64,000 nt of DNA from UBA4427 sp045106235. Lineage in GTDB: Bacteria; Myxococcota_A; UBA9160; UBA4427. Positions 27,055 through 35,136 of the stretch are shown piece by piece. Both the position numbers and the translations under genes were made by a program. How positions within the stretch are numbered: the first letter of the stretch is position 1; every line of letters starts with the position of its first letter. The DNA lies in NCBI GenBank assembly GCA_045106235.1, contig JBGCEJ010000005.1, positions 1 through 64,000 of the forward strand, read 5' to 3'. The notes under the pieces were generated by a model. That model was not told the DNA's origin and did not search any database. It worked only from the letters and a program-made list of their open reading frames with translations.

Positions 27055-27765
27055 GTGTTGACGCTGGAAACGAAGCCACGCGGGCAGGACTATCAAGGAC
27101 TGCATGTCCTCGCTGATGATGATCCGCGCTGGGGCCGAGACCCGGTTGAGCAGGCCAAGGCCGCCTGCGCCGCGGGCGTCGAGGTAGTCCAGCTGCGCGC
27201 CAAACATGCGACAGACGAAGAGAGCCTGCGCTGGGCCAAAGCGATTCGCGAACTCACCCGCGCTTCCGGAACCCGGTTCGTTGTGAATGACCGCTTCGAC
27301 CTAGCGCTGCTCGCGGAAGCAGACGGCGTCCATCTCGGACAAGGCGATCTCCCGCCCAGCGCCCTGCCCGCCGCCCGGGCGCAGCTCGCAGTTGGGCGTT
27401 CGACGCATACTCCCGAGCAGCTGGACGCGACCCGGGATGAGGACGTGGACTACGTCGCCTTCGGTCCCGTTTTCGGCACGACCTCGAAAGCCTCGGAATA
27501 CGAGGAACGAGGGCTCGCGGCACTCCGCGGCGCCGTCCGCCGCGCGGCCCCTCGCCCTCTCATCGCCATTGGTGGGATCACCCCGGACCATCTCGGCCGC
27601 CTCGCAGACGCCGGCGTCCGCGGCTTCGCCGTCATTTCAGCCGTCGCCGCCGCCGCCGATCCAGAAGAAGCCGCGCGCAAGCTTAGCCTGCAGTTTCGTG
27701 CTGAACGGGAACGTGCGGGAATGGGGACCGGCACAAGCGCGGGCGCCCGGGCGGATTCGGCGTGA
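27055..27765 (+). CDS. thiE: thiamine phosphate synthase
   Basis: 236 aa from a GTG at 27055; a TTG three bases later is better spaced from the AGGGG site and equally possible. TIM-barrel signatures in order: VQLRAKHATDEES, FVVNDRFDLALLAEADGVHLGQ, GRSTHTPEQL, VAFGPVFGTTSK, and IAIGGITPDHL. It couples HMP-pyrophosphate with the thiazole phosphate to form thiamine phosphate. It lies 85 bases after ntrC, and its stop overlaps the start of a CNT-type transporter by 4 bases, which points to a joint role. thiD lies elsewhere in the window (42053). Confidence 0.93.
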   Translation: MLTLETKPRGQDYQGLHVLADDDPRWGRDPVEQAKAACAAGVEVVQLRAKHATDEESLRWAKAIRELTRASGTRFVVNDRFDLALLAEADGVHLGQGDLPPSALPAARAQLAVGRSTHTPEQLDATRDEDVDYVAFGPVFGTTSKASEYEERGLAALRGAVRRAAPRPLIAIGGITPDHLGRLADAGVRGFAVISAVAAAADPEEAARKLSLQFRAERERAGMGTGTSAGARADSA

Positions 27766-29006
27766 ACGGGAGCGACGACCTCAAGCTCCGACTCCTATCG
27801 GGATTGGGCTTCCTTGCCTTGTTAGGCATAGCCTTCCTTCTCTCAAAGGACCGCAAGGCCATCGATCGCCGCGCCGTCCTGATCGGCATCGTCGTTCAGT
27901 TCGCCCTCGCCCTCTTCTTCCTCAAAGGCCCCGTTGGTGAACACTTCTCGAACTGGGTCGCGGTCCCAGTCGGCGCCCTTCAAAGCGCGACCGCCGAAGG
28001 AGCACGTTTCCTCTTTGGCGATCTCCTTCAAGTCAATAATCCCGGATTCGGGCTCACAGCCCTCCCCGTGATCATTTTCATGGGATCGCTTTTCGGCGTC
28101 CTCTACCACTTGGGCGTCATCCAGCCCCTGGTCCGTTTCCTGTCCCGGGTATTCGCTCGGGTGCTGAACATTTCAGGCGCCGAAGCTCTAACGGCCGTTG
28201 CCAATATTTTCGTCGGCATCACCGACGTCGCCGTCGTGATCCGCCCCTATTTCGCCGCCCTCACCCGCTCGGAACTTTTCGCTTTCATGACGCTCGGCAT
28301 GTCCACGATCGCGGGCTCGGTCCTCGTCGTCTACTCCTCGTTTTTGGGCCCCGCCTACGCAGGCCATCTCGTCATCGCGAGCCTAATCTCAGCCCCCGCC
28401 GCACTCGTCGTGGCCAAGATCATCCTGCCGGAAACCGAGATGCCGGAAACCCGAGGCCTCGCGCCTCAAATGGAGGTTCCCAAGGCTTCGAACGTGATTG
28501 ACGCCGCGACCCAAGGCGGCTTGGTCGGACTCCAGCTAGCGCTGAACATGGGCGCGCTCTTGATCGCCTTCGTCGCGCTGATCGCGATGGTGAATTTGAT
28601 TCTCGGTGGCGTGGGCGGATGGTTCGGTGCCCCGGAGATCACGCTTCAGTCGATCCTCGGTGTTCTGCTCTCGCCCCTCGCGTTCATCATGGGCGTTCCC
28701 TGGAGTGAAGCGCAGACCGTCGGCTCCCTGATCGGGATCAAAACCATCGCGAATGAGTTCGTTGCCTACGAACAACTCAGAGACGCCATCGCCCAAGGTC
28801 TGATCAGCGAGCGCAGCGCGCTCATCTCCACCTATGCCCTCTGCGGCTTCGCCAATTTCGGGTCTCTGGCGATCCTCCTCGGCGGAATTGAGGCGATCGC
28901 CCCGAAACGTCGTCCCGAAGCCGCGCGTCTTGGACTACTTTCCATCGCGGCCGGAACGCTGACAACGTGTATGACCGGCTGCCTAGCAGGCATGATCGTT
29001 TCCTAA
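27762..29006 (+). CDS. CNT-family (NupC-like) transporter with changed base-binding motif
   Basis: 414 aa, with about ten hydrophobic segments and the concentrative nucleoside transporter plan. NEFVAY (with Glu332) and ALCGFANFGS (Asn365, Ser368) match the ribose-contacting motifs of CNT proteins. The motif that contacts the base, normally GQTEAP, reads GITDVA at residues 152-157 (Ile153, Thr154, Asp155). The substrate may therefore differ from a standard nucleoside. The GTG start overlaps the thiE stop (GTGA), so thiamine or a precursor is a reasonable guess; a nucleoside with a modified base is the alternative. It should be a Na+- or H+-coupled importer in the inner membrane. Confidence 0.85.
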   Translation: MNGSDDLKLRLLSGLGFLALLGIAFLLSKDRKAIDRRAVLIGIVVQFALALFFLKGPVGEHFSNWVAVPVGALQSATAEGARFLFGDLLQVNNPGFGLTALPVIIFMGSLFGVLYHLGVIQPLVRFLSRVFARVLNISGAEALTAVANIFVGITDVAVVIRPYFAALTRSELFAFMTLGMSTIAGSVLVVYSSFLGPAYAGHLVIASLISAPAALVVAKIILPETEMPETRGLAPQMEVPKASNVIDAATQGGLVGLQLALNMGALLIAFVALIAMVNLILGGVGGWFGAPEITLQSILGVLLSPLAFIMGVPWSEAQTVGSLIGIKTIANEFVAYEQLRDAIAQGLISERSALISTYALCGFANFGSLAILLGGIEAIAPKRRPEAARLGLLSIAAGTLTTCMTGCLAGMIVS

Positions 29007-29055
29007 ACGTCTCAGATTCACGCGAGACATCGAAACCAAGAGCAGGGGCGGCGCA

Positions 29056-29940
29056 ATGAGAGAATTCAAGAACCGCGTCGCCGTCGTGACCGGAGCGGCG
29101 AGTGGAATCGGGCGCGCCACCGCCCTGCGCCTTGCGGATCGAGGCTGTCACCTCGCACTCGCCGACATCAATGCGACGGGACTCGAAGAGCTCGTCAAAA
29201 CCCTCGCGGAAAGCGGCTCAGCGGCCCAGCGGGCAGCTCGCGTCTCGACCCACTTGGTCGATGTCTCTTCCTCTGAAGCGATGGAGAACTTTGCAGGCGA
29301 AGTTGAGGAGACTCATGGCGCCGCCCACCTGCTCATCAACAATGCAGGCGTCGTCGTTGCGACAACCTTCGAAGAACAAAGCCTCGCCGATCTTGAGTGG
29401 ATGGTTGGCATCAACTACTGGGGCGTGGTCTACGGCTGTCATGCGTTTCTCCCGCTTTTAAAGGCACAGGACGAGGCTCATATCGTCAATCTTTCCAGCA
29501 TGTTCGGTTTCCTGGGCCTGCCACTTCAAAGCGGGTACTGCGCCACGAAGGCCGCCGTCCGCGCGCTCTCCGAGAGCCTCTATGCCGAGCTGCGGCCCTC
29601 GAATATCGGCGTCTCCAGCATCCACCCCGGCTGCATCGACACTTCGATCGTGCGCTCCGGGCGAATGAGCAAAGAAGACTTGCGTACCGATACGCAGGCC
29701 TTGTTCGACCGACTCGGCGCCCCCCCGGACGCCGTCGCGAAAGCGATCATCAAGGCGATCGAACGCAAGCAGCTTCGCGCCCGCGTCCGCCCCGAATCCG
29801 TCGCCACGGATATCTTGAAACGACTCATGCCCGTTGCGACGCATCGCTTTCTCGCTTGGCGCTGGGAACGCGAGCTTGCCGCCGCCTCTGTTTCAGCGGC
29901 CGCCGACGCCGGCGCATCGAATCCGAAGGATGCCGGATGA
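29056..29940 (+). CDS. short-chain dehydrogenase/reductase (SDR)
   Basis: 294 aa classical SDR. Cofactor loop TGAASGIGR near residue 13, INNAGV near 97, catalytic Ser in NLSSMFGF, and the YCATK Tyr/Lys pair (about residues 162-166). The acidic ADIN after the second strand favours NAD over NADP. The C-terminal extension (about 230-294, ERKQLRARVRPES) resembles SDRs acting on acyl or steroid-like substrates. The ribosome site AGGGG lies eight bases upstream. Its stop overlaps the dipeptidase start (ATGA). Substrate unknown. Confidence 0.9.
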   Translation: MREFKNRVAVVTGAASGIGRATALRLADRGCHLALADINATGLEELVKTLAESGSAAQRAARVSTHLVDVSSSEAMENFAGEVEETHGAAHLLINNAGVVVATTFEEQSLADLEWMVGINYWGVVYGCHAFLPLLKAQDEAHIVNLSSMFGFLGLPLQSGYCATKAAVRALSESLYAELRPSNIGVSSIHPGCIDTSIVRSGRMSKEDLRTDTQALFDRLGAPPDAVAKAIIKAIERKQLRARVRPESVATDILKRLMPVATHRFLAWRWERELAAASVSAAADAGASNPKDAG

Positions 29941-31133
29941 GCTGGCGCCGCAATGTTGCACAGTATGGCGCGATCGCGGCGATGCTCGTCGCGCTGCTCT
30001 GGCTGGGACTTGCCGTCCAGCTCGAGAGCTTTATCAACCGCGTCGAGCCCGCCTCACTCCCCACCATCAGCGCCGAAGCGCGGGCCCTCCACGAAACGAG
30101 TTTCGTGGCCGACCTCCACGCGGACTCGCTGCTCTTCGGCCGGAACCTCCTTGAGCGGAGCTCAATGGGCCACGTTGACCTCCCGCGTCTTCAAGAAGGC
30201 GGCGTCGGCCTTCAGATCTTCGGCTACCCCAGCGTCGTTCCCGTCGGCACCAATATCCACCGCACAGAAAGCGGCGGCCTCGATTCCATCACCCTCGCCG
30301 GCATCGCTCAGCTCTCTCCTACAGCATGGCTTGGCCCGACGGGACGCGCGCTCTACCGAGCCGAACAGCTCGCCGACTACGCAGAGGCTTCCAACGGCGC
30401 ACTCGTTCTGATCCGGGATCGCGCCGACCTCAACCAATTGCTCGCGGCCAGAGCCGGCGGTGCCCAAGTCACGGGAGCGCTCTTGGCGATTGAAGGCGCC
30501 CATGCAGCGGAGTCCAAATCAGAGAACCTGCAGAAGCTCTTCGAAGCGGGATACCGCATGATCGGCCTCGCTCATTTTTTCGACAATGATTACGCGGGCT
30601 CTTCCGCCGGTATCAAACAGGGTGGCCTAACAGATCTCGGCCGAGAGACGCTGCGCGAAATGGAGCGACTGGGCATCACCTCCGATGTCGCTCACCTTTC
30701 TCCGACCGCGATCGACGACGTCCTCGACCTCTCGACCCATCCTGTCGTTTTCTCCCACGGCGGCGTGCGGGGCACGTGCGATAACCCGCGCAATCTCTCC
30801 GACACCCACGTGAAGCGCATCGCCGCCGCCGGCGGGATCATCGGTCTCGGCTATTGGGAGATTGCGGCCTGCGGGCGCGCTCCCGAAGACATCGCCCGGG
30901 CCATCGCCTACGTAGTGAACCTCGTGGGTGCAGATCATGCCGCACTGGGGTCCGACTATGACGGCGGGACGACCGTGGGCTTCGATACGAGTGCGCTGCC
31001 CGCGATCACCCAGGCGCTCTTTGATCTAGGGCTCAGCGAACAACAGATTCGCAAGGTCCTGGGCGAGAACGTGCTCCGAGTGCTCTCCGCGAACCTCCCG
31101 CCCGCGGGCGTCGAAGCGGAACCTAGTAGCTAG
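29937..31133 (+). CDS. membrane dipeptidase (renal dipeptidase family)
   Basis: 398 aa with an N-terminal signal anchor (about residues 9-28, YGAIAAMLVALLWLGLAV), so the enzyme faces the periplasm. The metal ligands of family M19 are visible: HAD in VADLHADSLLFGR, Glu in LLAIEGAHAAE, His in SDVAHLS and His in VVFSHGG, plus the late ALGSDYDGG. It hydrolyses dipeptides, including beta-lactam-like or D-amino-acid-containing ones in related enzymes. It is coupled to the SDR gene by a 4-base overlap. Its last 11 bases overlap the end of the opposing lspA gene. Confidence 0.92.
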   Translation: MSWRRNVAQYGAIAAMLVALLWLGLAVQLESFINRVEPASLPTISAEARALHETSFVADLHADSLLFGRNLLERSSMGHVDLPRLQEGGVGLQIFGYPSVVPVGTNIHRTESGGLDSITLAGIAQLSPTAWLGPTGRALYRAEQLADYAEASNGALVLIRDRADLNQLLAARAGGAQVTGALLAIEGAHAAESKSENLQKLFEAGYRMIGLAHFFDNDYAGSSAGIKQGGLTDLGRETLREMERLGITSDVAHLSPTAIDDVLDLSTHPVVFSHGGVRGTCDNPRNLSDTHVKRIAAAGGIIGLGYWEIAACGRAPEDIARAIAYVVNLVGADHAALGSDYDGGTTVGFDTSALPAITQALFDLGLSEQQIRKVLGENVLRVLSANLPPAGVEAEPSS

Positions 31134-31695
31134 CCTCTTCGGAGCTGCTCGTTTTCTGCCCGCCGGCGCCCGCCGCATCAGTGGCGTCCTCCGCCACAGC
31201 ATCGACGTCCGGCTCGAGAAACATTTCGATCATGAGCACGGTCACCCCGCCCACAATCCAGCAATCCGCCATGTTGAAGGTGGGCCAGATATATCCGCCG
31301 ATCAGCCGGAAGTCGAGAAAGTCGATCACTTCGCCGTAGAGCAAGCGGTCCGCGAGATTGCCAATCGCGCCGCCGAGGACACTGCCAATTGCGGTTGCCG
31401 CGAGCCACTCTCCGGGATCGAGGCGACGCAAGAAGACCAGGAGGAGCACGATTGCGAGCGCTCCTGTGCCCAGAAAAAAGACCTGCCGAACGGTCTCGGG
31501 CATGGTCGCCAGAAAGCTGAAGGCCCCACCCGGATTGCGGACATGGGTCAGGTTGAAAAAGCCCGGAATCACCACGAGCTCCTCCCCGTACCCGAAGCGC
31601 CCAATAATCCAGCGCTTGGTGACCTGGTCAATCACCAGAGAAATTACGAAAACGGGAAGGAAAAATTGAAGCTTACGAGAGATCGTCATCGGCAT
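31123..31695 (-). CDS. lspA: lipoprotein signal peptidase II
   Basis: 190 aa with four transmembrane segments. The two catalytic Asp motifs are present: GNLADRLLYGEVIDFLDF and FNMADCWI. The early VISLVIDQVTKRW and the FNLTHVRNPGGAFSF block also match. LspA removes signal peptides from prolipoproteins after diacylglyceryl transfer; several lipoproteins in this window would be substrates (9329, 40693, 44732). A C-terminal acidic/Ala tail of about 30 residues is longer than usual. The gene ends inside the opposing dipeptidase gene (11-base overlap). Confidence 0.95.
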   Translation of the reverse strand: MPMTISRKLQFFLPVFVISLVIDQVTKRWIIGRFGYGEELVVIPGFFNLTHVRNPGGAFSFLATMPETVRQVFFLGTGALAIVLLLVFLRRLDPGEWLAATAIGSVLGGAIGNLADRLLYGEVIDFLDFRLIGGYIWPTFNMADCWIVGGVTVLMIEMFLEPDVDAVAEDATDAAGAGGQKTSSSEEASY

Positions 31696-31835
31696 GCGGC
31701 CGGGAGAGTATCACGTCGGCGAGCTCCTCCTCGGCCCTGGCGCCAACAGGAGGGCGATCGACTCCGGATTCCTGACAGTCTGACTAAAACATTACACAAA
31801 TTGCGCATCAAGATGGCTCGTATTAATATCCAGCA

Positions 31836-32783
31836 ATGCAACCCACCGCGCGAAGCCTGATCCTCGACTTGCTCTCGACACTCCGCAAAGGCTCGATGTC
31901 GGTCCGTGCGCTCGTCGAGGCCGCCCACCTGCTGGGCATCGAAGAGAACAATGTCCGAGTCAGCCTGGCGCGGCTCTATGCCTCGGGTCGCGTCGAGCGA
32001 GACGAGCGTGGCCGCTACCGCCTCGGACATGCGGTCGCCGCAATGAGCCACCGCCTGCGAAGCTGGCGGGACCTGGACACCCGAACCGAGGAATGGAATG
32101 GCGACTGGATCGCTGTGCACCGGGCGAAACTCGGACGCGGGCCTGCGCGCCGCCGGTGCGAGAAAGCCTTCGAATTGCTGGGCTTCCGAGATCTCGAGCC
32201 CGGACTCGCCATTCGGCCTAATAATTTGCGAGGCGGCGTTTCGAGCGTTCGCGAGCAGCTGATTGCCCTCGCCCTCGGCCCCGTCTCCGAAGCGAACGCC
32301 TCTTCCGGTCGCGAGCCCGGCCAAACCGCCGTAGGTCGTGGCCTGCTCGGTCGAATCTTTATCACTTCCGAATTCGATCCCAGCAGCGATCTCGAAGCGC
32401 GGAGTCTATGGGATGCAGACGGCTTGGCGGGAGAAACGAAAACGGAAACAAAAGCGCTTGCCGCAAGCCTCGACCGGTTGTCCGCACTCTCCTCCGCGGA
32501 GGCGATGACCGAGACCTTCCTCGTCGGCGGTCGCGTCTTGCGTTTCTTGATGCGTCATCCCCTGCTTCCAGAACCCATTCTTGCCCCGGCCCCCCTCGCC
32601 ATGCTCTTAGAGCAGATGCGCGAATACGACCGACGCGGGCGCGACGCCTGGGCGACCTTCCTCGCAGAGCACGATGTTCCTCATCGCGGCCTCCCCCTCG
32701 ACTCGCGGAGCGAATCAATCGCTCCCGCCCCAGCGAACAGAGCCTCATCCCTTCCTGAACCAGGAACAGGAGAAAGCAAATGA
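31836..32783 (+). CDS. PaaX-family transcriptional regulator
   Basis: 315 aa. The N-terminal winged helix (about residues 5-70: ARSLILDLLSTLRKGSMSVRAL, EENNVRVSLARLYASGRVERD) followed by the PaaX core matches the PaaX repressor family, whose best-known ligand is phenylacetyl-CoA. No ribosome site is visible before the ATG; an AT-rich TATTAATA palindrome lies at 31821-31828, seven bases upstream, so a leaderless or very short leader is possible. Its stop overlaps the desaturase start (ATGA). No phenylacetate genes are nearby, so the ligand is unknown; an acyl-CoA is a reasonable guess. Confidence 0.85.
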   Translation: MQPTARSLILDLLSTLRKGSMSVRALVEAAHLLGIEENNVRVSLARLYASGRVERDERGRYRLGHAVAAMSHRLRSWRDLDTRTEEWNGDWIAVHRAKLGRGPARRRCEKAFELLGFRDLEPGLAIRPNNLRGGVSSVREQLIALALGPVSEANASSGREPGQTAVGRGLLGRIFITSEFDPSSDLEARSLWDADGLAGETKTETKALAASLDRLSALSSAEAMTETFLVGGRVLRFLMRHPLLPEPILAPAPLAMLLEQMREYDRRGRDAWATFLAEHDVPHRGLPLDSRSESIAPAPANRASSLPEPGTGESK

Positions 32784-33772
32784 CCACGCAAGCCGCGCCT
32801 ACCCCTGAAATCGGCGAACCGATCCTGGGCGATGCCCACTGGAAAAGCGCGTTCTCGAAAGAAGAGCTGAACGAAATCCTCTCCTTCGATGACCGGAAGG
32901 CGATTCTGACCCTGCTCGTAAACTGGAGCATCATTTTTGCGAGCTTCGCCCTCGTCGGCTGGAGCGCGAATCCCCTCACGATCGTGATTGCGCTTTTCGT
33001 GCTCGCCGGCCGGCAGCTCGGCTGCGCCATCGTCATGCACGAGGCGGCCCATCGATCGTTTCTATCGAGCCGCGTCTGGAACGATCGCATCGGGAATTGG
33101 TTCGGGGCCTATCCCATTTGGGCGGATGTCCTGCCCTACCGCGGCTATCACCTCGTGCATCATGCGAAGACCGGAACGCCCGCGGATCCCGACCTTTCAC
33201 TCACACTGCCTTTCCCGATCTCAAAAGGGAGCTTTCGGCGAAAGCTATGGCGCGACCTTTCGGGCCAAACGGGCTGGACTCAACTGGCGGGGACCTTCAA
33301 GCGCGACGTGGGCATCGGCAAAGGCAAGACCCAGCGCAATCAAGGCCTAAAACCGGGCGAGAAGCCCGATGTTGGCTGGCATAAGCTCGCACCCGTCGTG
33401 ATCTCGAACGCTGCCATCCTCGGCATCCTTGCTCTTTTCGGCCGCCCGGAGCTGTATCTCCTCTGGGCCGTCGCACTCCTCACGACCTACCGACTCGTAC
33501 TGCGCATTCGGTCGATCGCAGAACATGCCATGACGGGTCCCGCGAGCGACCCCCTGCGCAATACACGAACCACGCGCGTGGCGTGGTGGGAGCGGCTCGT
33601 CTTCGCGCCCAACTACGTGAACTATCACCTGGAGCACCACCTTCTCATGACGGTGCCCCACTATAATTTGCCGCGGATGCATGCGCTGATGCGCGAACGC
33701 GGGCTGCTGCAGAACGCGATGGTGACGGAGGGGGGATACAGAGAAATCCTCCGCAATGCCGTCACGGGCTAG
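32780..33772 (+). CDS. fatty acid desaturase family protein
   Basis: 330 aa membrane di-iron protein. The three histidine boxes are present: HEAAH (87-91), HLVHH (124-128) and NYHLEHH (about 275-281). Hydrophobic segments at about 41-61, 67-85 and 205-235 fit the family topology. It introduces a double bond or hydroxyl into a lipid or terpenoid chain; the exact substrate cannot be read. It is translationally coupled to the PaaX-like regulator and ends seven bases before the convergent questin-oxidase-like gene. Confidence 0.9.
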   Translation: MTTQAAPTPEIGEPILGDAHWKSAFSKEELNEILSFDDRKAILTLLVNWSIIFASFALVGWSANPLTIVIALFVLAGRQLGCAIVMHEAAHRSFLSSRVWNDRIGNWFGAYPIWADVLPYRGYHLVHHAKTGTPADPDLSLTLPFPISKGSFRRKLWRDLSGQTGWTQLAGTFKRDVGIGKGKTQRNQGLKPGEKPDVGWHKLAPVVISNAAILGILALFGRPELYLLWAVALLTTYRLVLRIRSIAEHAMTGPASDPLRNTRTTRVAWWERLVFAPNYVNYHLEHHLLMTVPHYNLPRMHALMRERGLLQNAMVTEGGYREILRNAVTG

Positions 33773-33779
33773 GCTGGAC

Positions 33780-34850
33780 CTAACAGCCTCCCGCGCTGCG
33801 CGTCCCTTCGAGGCGAAGTGCGGCGTCCGATGCAGCCAAGCGGAAGACGGGATTGCCTGAGCGTTTTTCTTCGCCCCAGCAGGCCTCGGTCATCTTGATC
33901 GCATGTTCCTGGATTGAACACGCCGCGCGGTACCGAATCTCGTTCCAATCCGCAGAGCCCGCCTCCACCTCTGCATCGATCTCACCGGGCTCCCGGCGCT
34001 CGCCGAACATAGAATGCAAGGCCCCGACCGCCTGCAGCACGTAACCGACCGCCCGCACCTGATCCGCCTCCTCAAGGAGCGGCGCCAAGATCCGCATCGC
34101 GCTCGGTAGAGTCACCGTATGCACATACGCAATCCGCGCTTCGGGATGGGCGAGGTACATCGAAGCCGAAGCCGCACACAGCGCGTCGAGATACGCATCC
34201 AGCTCCGTCGCCGCCGGGAGCGGCGCCGCCTCAACGGCCCTCGCAAAATCGGGAAAATCCCCCAGGCGCGTCACGATCTCGAAGAAATACCCCGCGCGCG
34301 CTTCCTCTTCGCCCACCCAAGGCCAAGCGGCGATCGTCTTTGGGAGCGAAGCCACAGCCGCCTCTGAACCGGCGGATTTCCCCGGCGTGCCGGGAAGGGT
34401 CTGATATCGCGTCGCCCAATGTGCGAGTCCGCGCGCCAGTTCTCGACGGCGCAGCGGGCTGTCTTCCCGCAGCAGGCTTCGAACCCCGTGAGCGACCCGC
34501 AAAAAGCCGTGCCCCGCCGCGGCAAAAAGCCCCGGAAGCAGATCCGGAACCCGAGCGGCAACGACATCCCGCCAGTCCCCCTCCGCAAGCTCTGCCTCAA
34601 ACGTCGCCACCCAGTCTGAACGGCGCGCAATCTCGCCTCGCGCCGCAGCTTCCTCCGCCGCCGAAAGCGCCCGCCCCGGCTCCGCGGGCGGCAAGCGGGG
34701 CACATAAATATCGAGGAACGCCGGGATCAGCGCCTGATGGCCCAGCGCCTCCAAGGCCTCCGCGCCCATCGGACCATGGCTGGCCAGCCCCCCGGAATAC
34801 TCCAGATCATTCAGATGGAAGCGCTCAAGCGCCTCGTCGAAATTGCTCAC
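33780..34850 (-). CDS. questin oxidase-like (DUF4243) protein
   Basis: 356 aa from the GTG at 34850, which has GGGAG ten bases and GAGAAG about five bases upstream; an ATG at 34898 lacks a ribosome site. The start of the conserved part, LNDLEYSGGLASHGPMGAEALEALG, and later HAHP-type histidine-containing stretches (ASMYLAHPEARIAYVHTVT) match the questin oxidase-like family. In fungi members open aromatic rings in anthraquinone pathways by Baeyer-Villiger chemistry without an obvious cofactor motif. The bacterial role is not known. It stands alone on the minus strand. Confidence 0.75.
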   Translation of the reverse strand: MSNFDEALERFHLNDLEYSGGLASHGPMGAEALEALGHQALIPAFLDIYVPRLPPAEPGRALSAAEEAAARGEIARRSDWVATFEAELAEGDWRDVVAARVPDLLPGLFAAAGHGFLRVAHGVRSLLREDSPLRRRELARGLAHWATRYQTLPGTPGKSAGSEAAVASLPKTIAAWPWVGEEEARAGYFFEIVTRLGDFPDFARAVEAAPLPAATELDAYLDALCAASASMYLAHPEARIAYVHTVTLPSAMRILAPLLEEADQVRAVGYVLQAVGALHSMFGERREPGEIDAEVEAGSADWNEIRYRAACSIQEHAIKMTEACWGEEKRSGNPVFRLAASDAALRLEGTRSAGGC

Positions 34851-35007
34851 GGATTCTTCTCCCTCATGCGAGACGGACCATAGCTTGACTCTCCGCATTG
34901 CGACCGGTTCACCCAGAACCCGCGCGGGATCGGGAGATGCTATTGTCCGGCGGTCGTCGCACGAGCGACGCGAGCCGAAACCGGCCGCGCCCCGCCCTGC
35001 TTCGCAT

Positions 35008-35072
35008 CTGTGCTTTTGGTCTGTGCTTTTGCCCTGTGCTTTCGCCCTGTGCTTTCGCCCTGTGCTTTCGCT
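35008..35072. repeat. 13-bp minisatellite, five copies
   Basis: Five tandem copies of CTGTGCTTTYGNY (35008, 35021, 35034, 35047, 35060), nearly perfect, in the 286-base gap between the questin-oxidase-like gene and mrp. It is non-coding, has no palindromy, and is too short and unspaced to be CRISPR. It may affect mrp expression or be a replication-slippage product. Confidence 0.85.
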
Positions 35073-35136
35073 CATGGCCAAAACCCTGAGCCAACTCAGC
35101 CTGCTCAATTCGCTCGTCCAAATAAGGAAAACCGTC

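Noticed and set aside
27000..27060. TPP riboswitch ahead of thiE
   Set aside because: No CTGAGA/ACCTGA-type thi-box elements are visible before thiE or thiD.
35008..35072. Possible CRISPR array
   Set aside because: Units of 13 bases are contiguous with no spacers and no palindrome; no cas genes.
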